Assembly: GCA_030549495.1 (NCBI GenBank)
Contig: JAUIRK010000003.1
Span: forward strand, 429,001 to 493,000
DNA from: Nectonema munidae
Taxonomy: Eukaryota; Nematomorpha; Nectonematoida; Nectonematidae
DNA: 64,000 nt
Direction: 5' to 3'
Positions 15,201 through 27,200 of the stretch are shown here, piece by piece. The position numbers were made by a program, and so were the translations under genes. The notes below the pieces were generated by a model. The model made no database searches. It had not been told where the DNA came from and worked only from the letters and a program-made list of their open reading frames with translations. The first letter of the stretch is position 1; each line of letters opens with the position of its first letter.

Positions 15201-18200
15201 TCAAGGTTAAAGTAGAAGGTAATTGTTTATTAAAATCATTTTTACTTGAAAATATATAATAATTGTTTACCTTATTTAAATATTTTAATAATAATTTTAG
15301 AAGTGCCTATTGAAAGAATTGAAAAAGAAACTATTGAAGTCACTGAAGGATCCGTTCTTGAATACACAGTAAAGTTTGAAGAAAAGCCACCAGAAGTCAA
15401 ATGGATGAAGGATAGCGTTGAGATTTATGAAGATGAACGAATAAAATTCGTAGAAGAGGAGTTGACATATAAATTGGTAATTACTAGAATTAAACCTGAA
15501 GAAGAAGGAGTTTATGCAGCTATTACACCTCAAAAAGAGGTTAAATTCAAAGTTAAAGTTGAAGGTAAATAATATCTTTATTTAAAAGAATTTTACTATA
15601 AAATATAATTAGTTTTTCAAGGCTTTTCATTAACTAAATTATTTTAATGAAATTTAGAATTTCCTATTGAAAGGATTGAAAAAGAAATTATAGAAGTTGT
15701 TGAAGGATCTGTTCTTGAATATAAAGTTAAATTTGAAGAAAAACCATCTGAAATAAAATGGATGAAAGATAGTGTTGAGATTTATGAAGATCAAAGAATA
15801 CAGTTTGTAGAAGAAGACTTGACTTATAAACTAGTAATTACAAAGATTAAACCAGAAGAAGAAGGAGTTTACGCTGTCATTACACCTCAGCAAGAAGTTA
15901 AATTCAAGGTTAAAGTAGAAGGTAATTGTTTATTAAAATCATTTTTATTTGAAAATATATAATAATTGTTTACCTTATTTAAATATTTTAATGATAATTT
16001 TAGAAGTGCCTATTGAAAGAATTGAAAAAGAAACTATTGAAGTCACTGAAGGATCCCTTCTTGAATACACAGTAAAGTTTGAAGAAAAACCATCAGAAGT
16101 CAAATGGATGAAGGATAGCGTTGAGATTTATGAAGATGAACGAATAAAATTCGTAGAAGAGGACTTGACTTATAAACTGGTGATTACAAAGATAAAACCA
16201 GAAGAAGAAGGAGTTTACGTTGTCATTACACCCCAGCAAGAAGTTAAGTTCAAAGTTAAAGTAGACGGTAATAGTTTATTAAAATCATTTTTACTTGAAA
16301 ATATATAAAAATTGTTTACCTTATTTAAATATTTTAATGATAATTTTAGAAGTGCCTATTGAAAGAATTGAAAAAGAAACTATTGAAGTCACTGAAGGAT
16401 CCGTTCTTGAATACACAGTAAAGTTTGAAGAAAAACCATCAGAAGTCAAATGGATGAAGGATAGCGTTGAGATTTATGAAGATGAACGAATAAAATTCGT
16501 AGAAGAGGACTTGACTTATAAACTAGTGATTACAAAGATAAAACCAGAAGAAGAAGGAGTTTACGCTGTCATTACACCCCAGCAAGAAGTTAAATTCAAG
16601 GTTAAAGTAGAAGGTAATTGCTTATTAAAATCATTTTTACTTGAAAATATATAAAAATTGTTTACCTTATTTAAATATTTTAATGATAATTTTAGAAGTG
16701 CCTATTGAAAGAATTGAAAAAGAAACTATTGAAGTCACTGAAGGATCCGTTCTTGAATACACAGTAAAGTTTGAAGAAAAACCATCAGAAGTCAAATGGA
16801 TGAAGGATAGTGTTGAGATTTATGAAGATGAACGAATAAAATTCGTAGAAGAGGACTTGACTTATAAACTAGTGATTACAAAGATAAAACCAGAAGAAGA
16901 AGGAGTTTACGCTGTCATTACACCTCAGCAAGAAGTTAAATTCAAGGTTAAAGTAGAAGGTAATTGCTTATTAAAATCATTTTTACTTGAAAATATATAA
17001 TAATTGTTTACCTTATTTAAATATTTTAATAATATAATTTTAGAAGTGCCTATTGAAAGAATTGAAAAAGAAACTATTGAAGTCACTGAAGGATCCGTTC
17101 TTGAATACACAGTAAAGTTTGAAGAAAAACCATCAGAAGTCAAATGGATGAAGGATAGCGTTGAGATTTATGAAGATGAACGAATAAAATTCGTAGAAGA
17201 GGACTTGACTTATAAACTAGTGATTACAAAGATAAAACCAGAAGAAGAAGGAGTTTACGCTGTCATTACACCCCAGCAAGAAGTTAAGTTCAAAGTTAAA
17301 GTAGAAGGTAATTGTTTATTAAAATCATTTTTACTTGAAAATATATAAAAATTGTTTACCTTATTTAAATATTTTAATGATAATTTTAGAAGTGCCTATT
17401 GAAAGAATTGAAAAAGAAACTATTGAAGTCACTGAAGGATCCGTTCTTGAATACACAGTAAAGTTTGAAGAAAAACCATCAGAAGTCAAATGGATGAAGG
17501 ATAGCGTTGAGATTTATGAAGATGAACGAATAAAATTCGTAGAAGAGGACTTGACTTATAAACTAGTGATTACCAAGATAAAACCAGAAGAAGAAGGAGT
17601 TTACGCTGTCATTACTCCCCAACGAGAAGTTTCTTTCATGGTAGAAATAAAAGGTATTCTTTGATTATAACAAATCTAAGCCCACTTAAATTTTGCTTCA
17701 ATATATATCAACGCTTATGCTTTTTATTGTCAACCTTAAATTTTTGAAACCTGGAGATTCTTGATTTTTTTGTTGAAAAAACAGGGAAATTTTGCCTAAA
17801 ACAGGGAGAACTGAATTAATCTACACAATTCTCTTTAACAAAAAGCATTTTGTTAAATATAATTGACAATTTATTAGAATAATGCCAAATACAGTTATAC
17901 TAGTTTGTAGCACAATAAAGTACTAAGCTAAACAAAAACAAAGACCAAATGAATCATTCTTTTTAATTGTTATATGCTTTGGTTGCTTGCTTTCTTTGAC
18001 AGATTCAGTAATTCTTCATCTCGTCTATAGCAAATATTTTTGCTGGATTAATTATGTGTCTTCATAACAAAAATGCTTGCCAATATACCATCTAACTTTA
18101 AAGAAGACGACATCGTTTTAATTTTTTTGTGCAATGCTGAATAATTGTTCAAGACTTGCATTGCTATGTGGAAGTACAAAAATTACTTTTAGTTTGGAAA

Positions 18201-21200
18201 TATAATGCCACAAATCATCTAGTAGATAATGAACAATGTTGTTGCCCCTGTCATCAATATCGCCAACTATGATATCATATAAAATAATATGATGTTGATA
18301 TCAATTTTTTTTAAATGTAGATTATAAAATTTTTAAAAACTGGGAGATAAAAACTGGAGAACGGGAGAAAGCAACCAAAACTGGGAGTCTCCCGGTATTG
18401 CCGGGAGAGTTGACAGGTAATGCTCCTTATTTGTTTCTGTCCAAACTAAACTTATCTAGGCGTTTTGTCTTTAAGGAAACATTCTCTATTTTATACAAAG
18501 CACGTTATTTTATCTAATATGATCGGAAATTATTTCTTTATTTCTATAAAACCATTTCATTATTTTATATTTTCACCATTATCTTCCTCAAAATATTCCC
18601 AGTTTTTACAAAATATTCCCATGCATTACTTTAATATACAAAAATATTTATACTTTATGATATCCATCGTTTACAGTCATAAATAACATCACTTTTTCTC
18701 TCCCTTTCCCTTTTTTGTTACTATTTTATTCCTTCACCAAATAAGTTTCCTTTTTTGAAATTCATCTAATTTGTCTAATAGAAATGTCAATTGTCTTTAC
18801 AGCACGCATCCTAATGTTAATTTTTATTCTTTTTGCCAAAATTTTTAAATATTCAGATATTTGTTTCCAAGATTGTTTTTCTGTCTCTCTCTGGGGGCAT
18901 CTGAGGGATGATTATGTATGAATTTAAACTGACAGACATAAATTTAAAAAAGCTAGATTTAGAAGTATTGTAAAAAAATTAATATGGTATGGAATTCCAG
19001 TATTTATTATAACTTTTTTTGGTGCGTAGTTTTGAAACGTAACGAATCGTATGCCATGAGCAGACATTTCGCTGAACGCACATATGTCTGAATTGATATT
19101 TGGCCTAACGGACCTTTAGACGAATGGACATTTCACCAAAAATGTGCATTCAATTTGACAATTTTTGTAGACCTTGATTTACTTTCAGTAAGTTTGTTAT
19201 CTGCAGCCTATTTTTTGTTTCCTTCTATTATTCTTAACCCCTATTCACAAATTATGTTATGAATAACTTATTTACTCGAAGCTTACTTGCCAAATGTGTT
19301 ATGTTATGAAATGTCTGATTTCAAATCTGGAGCGTAATTGAACAATAAAATCTACCAAATCTGGAAAAGAGAGAACAGCGGATTTTGTGCCCTCTTCATT
19401 GAATATTTAGCATAGTTACAGTTATTATTTTATTAAAAATAAACAATATAATAATAATAATAATTAATTACATCAAAATGCAAAAATGATAAATCAAATA
19501 TATTTCCTTACTGCGTAAGTCTTAAAATTTCTTTTACCTTAAAATTAGATTTTTATTGCACCTAATCATCATAGATTTAACTTAAATAGTACATCTACAA
19601 GTTACATTTTATAATAAATTTTCTCTACAAGTAGGCTAGCTCAAATGCTAATGAACTTTTTGATCGTAGCACTAGAGCAGGATTCTTCAACCCAAGGCCT
19701 AAGGCCCATTACTTTTCATCAGACTTTAAAATTTAAAAGTTTTTGAATTAAAGGAAAACAACAATGAATATCTCACTAATGTATACTATATCTTGACATC
19801 AATTACAAAAAATTAAAGTATTGTGATTCTTCTATTTTAATGCATTTTATCGTTTTACACGTAAATAAAAAATTTTAGGGCCTAACGTTCATTTGAATAA
19901 AAAAATTTCCAATTACTATAAAGCTGACAAAATTTTGCTATTTCCTAATGGAAAATATTTGATTATAAAATAGTTTTATAACGCCATTCAAATGTTTATA
20001 TTGAGTAGATAGCGTATTTACTTTTTAAAAGAGAGACATCGGTTGTGCGTGTAGTTTAAAAAATAAGTTTTTACGTTTGCTTAGAAGTTTGTGACAAACA
20101 CATGTCCTTTTACAAGTATTGCTAGCAAAAGATTTTTCACAAACGGAAGTCAAATTTATGACAAAAGGAGAATAGGATAACAACACAATTTAAATCAAAA
20201 ACATTTATTTTTTAGTGAACTTTGCACCATTAAATCAAAAACATTTGCTTTTAAAAAACGATCATTTAATTTTAGCAGCAAACAATCTCTTGGATCTGTT
20301 GACAATGCTCACTATGTCAAAGTACGTATTGACTAGATCAGGGGTGGGGAACTTTTCTTGGAGTAAAGGCCACATTAACACCGTACACTCGGCATAAAGA
20401 CTGCAAACAATAATTATGTAAGTTCTTATATAATAGCAACTTTTCAGCTATTGGTGACATAATTACATTTTAATTTGCATGAAAATGTAAACACATTACA
20501 AAGAATACATAAAAATTTATTATTCAGTTACTTTATTAATCATTTAATGACTTCTCTGAGATTGTTTCTGTTTAAAACCAGAATTGGAATATTTGGTTCT
20601 AACGTGAATGTTTTGAGCTAATTTGTTTTCATCTGTCATCTGAGCCCTCAAAGCATTCTTGATTTGTCTCGTGTAAGAGAATGTTGCTCCACCGAGATTG
20701 ATATCGTGGATAAACACGATATCAACCGACGAGCATATTCACTGAGGCGAGGATACTCTCCCGCTCGCTTTCATTTTTGGCGGGATCTTCTTTATTATCG
20801 AATGGCGATTTAACAATCTTATCTTCAGATAACTCGATAAGCTCCATTTGAAACTCTTCTGGTGCTTCAAAAAAGTCAAGTATCTGAGGTTAGAAAGCTA
20901 GCTTTAAAATTATTTCATCTTCTCAAAATCCTTGAGTCTTTCATCATATTCCTTGTTCAGTGAATCTAAAACTGTTTGGTATCTTTCAAAAGATTCAACA
21001 GTGTCTTCTTTTCTTTCATTCTTTTGTTAACTCGGTAAAATGATTTCCGAAAAGTTTTGACTTTTCAAGTAGTGATCGAAAAAAGACAACTTCTTCCTAA
21101 ATGCCAGATTTTTTTGCCACATATCGTAAATAGACATATTTTTACCCTGCAGAGAAACATTTAACTCATTCTGCTTTGACACAATATCACACAGAAAGGC

Positions 21201-24200
21201 AACATCTTGAACGAAATTAGCATCCGATAATTCGCAATTTTGATCGTTCTCACAATAGAGTTCAATTATTTTCTCACCCAAAGACAAAATTTTCATTAAG
21301 ACTTGACATGGTCATAGCCAGCGCACTTTTGAATGGTTGGGCAAATCTACACTGATGATCTTATCGTCCAACATGAGCAAGCATGCATCGAAACTGGCGA
21401 GGCCTCAGCATTTGCTCGGGTAAAGTTTACTTTACCGACAACTTTTTTCTAAGTGTCATCGCAGATTTAGCACAGATATTTTATTGATGTAAAATTCACT
21501 GAAACGAAATCAGAGCATTATTATTTGCAAGTTCTTTTTTGAGATGTGCAACGAATCCTTCATTTTTTCCAGTCATAGATGGAGCAGAATCTGTGCAGAC
21601 GCTCACTATATTTATGAAATTTAGACCTTTTTCACGAAATCTCTCTTTGAAATCGTTGAAAACATCCATCCCCCGTGTCCCTTACATTATTCTGCATAAC
21701 GCAAGCAATTCTTCATATACACCAAATTTTGCAGTTATAACACGAACAAAATACAATACCTGTGCGAAGTAAGTTGCATCTGTTGATTCTTTGATGACAG
21801 AGGTATATCTTTATATTTATTAATCTGATCTTCTAAGCATCTTACAACTTAAATAACACACTCCTTCTTTAACTCTGCATCGCTAAAAGGCTAACTTTTT
21901 TTCCAGGCAAATATGCTACTTTGTAACTAGCCTTAGTCGTATCTTTTTCTGGATGATCACTTATCAAAAAATAGCTTTTGTTTTCCCTCTTTTAACTTTT
22001 TAATGTACTATTTCGAGACTCGCCTTCTTATTTGGCGTACTTATTCTCCCAATGAGTACTATAATGCTGGTGTGCATGGTATTTCTTTACTGGTGAAATT
22101 ACTGTTTCACAGCAAGCATTGCATTTTAACACTATTTGATCCAACAAAGTATTGTAATTCCAATTCATCAGGCTCTATTTTCTTCCTTCAATGTTCTTTT
22201 AATTTGTTTGACATACCGCATACAACACCCACACACAAACATACGAACACATACTGAAACACACTCCCCCTTAAGGCCGCAGGTTCCCCATCCCTGGACT
22301 AGATCATATCTATATTATTTGCATTTTAATTGGCATTCTCGTAAAGTATCAGTATTAGTAAATTTGGTAGTGCATGTATTCGATTTTTCTTATTAAAACG
22401 TGTATTGACGTTAAGAAAAGCATTAAACGTATTATATTGTATCTAGATGCATCCAACGTTTCGGGACGGGGTGGCAACTAGACCTCCTGACGAAAAGTTG
22501 AAACCGGTTTCAGAAAAATGTATTTTTATACTTAAAAAATATGAAATATAAATAAATCATAAGTCGGAATGTAGTTGAATTAAACTAAGATATAATATGA
22601 AAATAAGTAAAACTTTTATTCAAACAAGTTGAAAACTTTATTAATTTTCGACCACTCACTCTGATCTTCTTCAGATATATAAACAAATCGTTAAATGGAC
22701 GAATGACTTATAAATATAATAACACTAGTAATAATAATATGATGCAGGGTCAAACTAGGAAATATTCAATCTTAACCCATCCCATTCTATTTAATTTTTG
22801 AGGGCGAATTATCCGTGTTTTGCCCTCCACCAGTTGTGTCAAAACCTACAGTGTATCATGTACTTCACTACTTCGTTGTACTACTAGGCTTTAAAATCTC
22901 CTGATCACTGAATCTAGTAGTAAATCTAAATATGTGTTTTTTATATAAATTTAACAATATTCTTTATTCACTGTGTTTACTAATTTGCTGAATGAAACAT
23001 CTAGCATTAATAATGTAGTAGTAAATCAAATGTGTTTCATTTTTATTTTATAAAATCAACAAAATTATTTATTTGTTTTTACAACTAGAGACTATATAAA
23101 CACATAACTAGTTTACTCAATGAAATATCTAGCATATAAACATTTAGTAGTAAATCTAAATATCTGTTTTTTTTTAATTAAAAAAAATGTATTTATACCG
23201 TAATTTACTTTTCTGAATAAAATATCTACCATACAAAGCCCTAAGGCCTAATCTCAATGGGTAGGGTTGTCGCAGAAAATCATGGTTGATAAATATTTGT
23301 TACCATTTTTATATATTTACACTATTGAGTTAATTATTTATTAATTAGTTAATCTAATTAGTGATATTTTTTAGATCAATTTTTTAGCTTTGTAATATTG
23401 TCAAAGCCCGTAATTTGTCTCTATTTTGCCCATTGATAATTTGTGTTGACATTTCTTTCTACAAACAAGTTTTTAAATGTATTTTTTTCTCCTTTATAGT
23501 TAATATTTTTGGATCTTTCCTTAAAAATCAGCCGGAGTTTTTTTTTTTATTTAATTTTTAAACAGAGCAGCTTTATGGTACCATGGGGTGTTTTTATCGA
23601 AATGGCACAATTGCGCCGCGTGTATCGAACTATGAGTAAAGCAAGCTTGATAGAGGATCGAACCAAGACCTTGAGTCATCGAATCCAGCATCTAACCAAC
23701 CATACTGCTGCACGGTATGAAGGAATATAAACACGACTAAATTTTTATAAGAAATAGTTTTAATTAAAATTTTTTTGCTTTCAAAAGGTTGAAACAAAAT
23801 ATTTATAAGCACCAATATTTTATTTCAAGATGAAAAATTTGATAAATTTTGACTCATTAAAAAAAAAATTATAACAATTTATTTATATCATGATCATATG
23901 ACTGTTGGAAATTCGTTATAAGACATTCTATATATTGTGAGGAAAGTGTGTAAACAAAATTTTTTTTGAATCACAGTGAGGTAAGACTAAAAGCACCAAG
24001 ATTTGAATGTTGTTGCAAACAAAGAAAGTTGAGTTTGTTGAGCCGTTGCGGGAGAAGTTCAAGAGGAGATCGATCAGAGAAAAGTGATGAGAAAGTTAAG
24101 GTATTACAACTAACATAAGCACGGTGACGTATTCTGTTGAGCAGAATTTGCTGATAAGGGACAAAAGGCTTTAATGCTAAAGGACAGTTACCATGATAAT

Positions 24201-27200
24201 ATTTGTAACCGATGCAAGCAAATGAGGATTTGCTTCTAAGCTGTAATTTATCCAGTCCTAGAAGATTATAAAGCTCTTGAATAAGTAGATCTCGGGAGCG
24301 AATACCAACAATTATGCAAATTGCACGGCGTTGTAGCGATTCTAAACAGTTTGTTAGCGTTTTTCCAACACCACGCAATAGAATTGAGGCATATTCCATG
24401 TGACATCTTATGAAGGCTTTGTAAATTTTATTCAAAAGTTGTTCTGAGTTATTTGGATTCAGCAGATAATGGCGAATAATTACAAGAAGCTGAGATAAGT
24501 ATATCATCAACATAAGCAACAGGTGTAAGATCTATAACGTCTGCTAGACTTTTGCTGAAATCTTGGATGTTGACAAAAAGCTCGTTGATGAAGATGACGA
24601 ACAAAGTAGGTGCGAGCACACTTCCTTGTGGCACTCCAATTTTGACTAAACAACAATGAGATGATGTATGTCCTATTCGTGTATGTTGAGTTCTGTTATT
24701 CAAGTAGTCTTGTATCCACGCAAAAAATTTAACGCGAATACCAAAAAATGGCAAAATATGACAGATAGCTTTGTGGCGGATAGCTATGAAAGCATTAGAT
24801 AGGTCTAAGAAAGCACAAAGTGTATCATTTTTTGTCAGGAGACATAATCAATCTGTGGTACATAAGTGATGGTTGCTCAGAAGTGGAGTGTTTCGGTAAA
24901 AACCCAACCTGAGCAAATGATATCAACAAGCAAGTAATTCATCAAAGTGTCTTTAACCAAATTCTCCATTGATTTACCCACGCACGAAGTTATCGAGATA
25001 GGACGATATCTATTCATGCATTTTCACCTTTTCCTTTTTAAATAGGGGTAACATGTGAAGTTTTCCAGACCAGAAAACTTGCAATGTGAATAGATGTGCC
25101 AATTTAACTTTTAGTTGATGATCTCAGTTTCGCAGTAAAATAGTAGGGATTCTGTCTGGTCCAATAGATTTGTTAACATTTAAGGATAAAAGTTTCTCCA
25201 AAAGGAGATCTGGTGAGACAAAAAAGTCATCAAGTAAAGCAGTTGTTTTTGTTGAGGGTAAAGAATATGAATGGTTACAATTTGGATTGGAAAGGTTTGA
25301 TCCAGCAAAGTAGGAGTTTAAGATGTTAACTTTATCAAATTCATTTTGTAATATTTTTTTGGAATTGATGAATTATTTTCTACAAACTTGTAAATGTTTT
25401 TTGAAAAGCGCCAGTAAAGTCGAGTAGATTGAACATATGCAATCTTTGTAGCACTATCTTTGTAATAGAGTTGCTTGATTCGAATGTATTCTTGTTTCAG
25501 ACGATTTCGAGCATTACGGTAAGCTTCAAGATCCGTTTGGGAATTTGAAAATTTTATGTTGCTCCAAGTCTGCCATTTTAAAGAAACGAGATGAGTAAAT
25601 TGTTCAGTTTTTAAAGAAAAAATTATGTTTGAGTGATTTGTTTATGCATAGCTTTGGTACAAACTTGTCAACAATACTTGATATAACAGATTCATATACA
25701 TAAGAGCTTCGTTCACGTTACTTAAGTTAAAAAAACAGGACCAATCAAAAGTATAGATGGATTGACGAATGTCAGACCAATTCTCGATACCGAAAAAATA
25801 AGTTTTGAAACGTTTAGCCTGGTAGTATAATTACTATTTGTATTGATAAAAAAAATTTAAGTTTAATTCTACTATGCCATGATCAGAAGAGCCAATGGGA
25901 AGAAGAACAATAGTGTTAGTAAAAGTGATAGGTTTAACTTCATCAAGCAAATAAATATTAGCTTCTGGGGGTCTGTATAGAAAAGCAGTACTAAGTTCAA
26001 TAGTACTCAAGTAAATTCTGAAAAAATAGCTTGATAATGTTGTGATGTTAAAAGTTTAGTAATTTTGTGCTTGATTGAACTGAGAAAATATATTAACAAA
26101 CCACCTCCAAAAGCACTCCGATCTTTTTGAAGCAAGTTGTATTCTTTTATTTCAATTATGGACAAAAAGTTTCAGAAATGCCAATCACGAGAGGTTTTTT
26201 GAAAGAATCATGAATTTTAGTTCAAGAAAATTAGAGAGAATACCATGAATATTTGGGAACCATACTTTACTGTACATGATTCATTGCAGTTAACTTCGTT
26301 AAATATTACAATTTGCTAGGAAGTCGCTTTTACAGTTGCAGCATTTTGGTTGCAGTAGACAAGGAGTAATATGCGCAGGATCGAAGACCCATAAGTTCAG
26401 CAACGAGACTGTGATTTGCATGCTTCATTAACATGGCCAAACCGTGGACATTTATAACATCGTAGTGTCTTGTGGGCAAAAAGTACTTCTGTGTAGAGAT
26501 AGAAATAAAAAAAGACAAATTTTGAGGATTCTTTCAAGCACATTGATATCAGCCAGGTCTATTGTTAAAGTGACGAAAGAACGTCCAGCTTTTTCAGAAA
26601 GATTACCAATTTGAGAGACTGATTTGAATACTCGTCTGACACAAGACTCACATTGAATAACGTCAATTTCTTTATTGATACGGGAAATGATAACCCACTG
26701 ATTATTCTGTTTTTGATTAAGTTGTTTGATTCATGTTGGAAATTTTCGAGGTATCACCAAAGAAGTTTAAAGTTTTTTTTGGTGAGTGAACAACCTACGG
26801 ATTAATAACTAACTAATTAACTTGTATGCTCACTTTTTTCATTTTTGCTCTATTTTTATACCTTCCCCTAATAATTTTCCTGCAGTAGTTTCTTAAATTG
26901 TAATAAAAATTTATTGGAAAAAGGAAGAAAAATGAACGTTAGAAGGACGACGTGTGTTGTGATATCTCTATTGGACGTATTCGATGAATTAAAAAAAAAC
27001 GAAGCAATAAAAGGCGTTGAAATTCGATTAAATCGCCGCTAATAAATTGAGCCATGAGATTATTGAATGAAAAATCCTGATTTTTCTAAATATTCCTAGA
27101 TTCAGTTGTTAAGTGTATGTGAATACCGTGATATCTGGCAATCCTAATTATAAGTATTCTTCTTGTTTTACCATTATCGTATAAAGATAAAAGTTTTAAC

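Larger units (their letters stand above)
23971..26760 (-). mobile_element. Jockey-like LINE, decayed but near full-length, minus strand
   Basis: Reading the minus strand from 26,760 downward the parts come in LINE order. ORF1 remnants come first: a CCHC zinc knuckle (CYKCPRFGHVNEAC, about 26,418-26,460) and a following CCNCKSDF motif. The endonuclease follows, with FLYRPPEA near 25,965-25,985 and SSDHGIV at about 25,875-25,890. The reverse transcriptase has YRPISITSCVGKSME near 24,980-25,020, GVPQGSVLAPTLF, and YVDD at 24,503-24,514. A C-terminal region runs to 23,971. A short T-run at 23,960-23,967 could be the remains of a poly(A) tail. Frameshifts between these parts mean it is not active. 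It sits antisense to the Ig gene. Confidence 0.85.

Noticed and set aside
16925-17143. Minus-strand frames such as MTSDGFSSNFTVYSRTD across Ig exons (also at 15,297, 38,986 and 39,334)
   Set aside because: They are antisense shadows of the Ig exons, recurring with each unit.
19679-19900. hAT-like end CAGGATTCTTCAACCC
   Set aside because: No partner end or target duplication was found, so an element could not be delimited.
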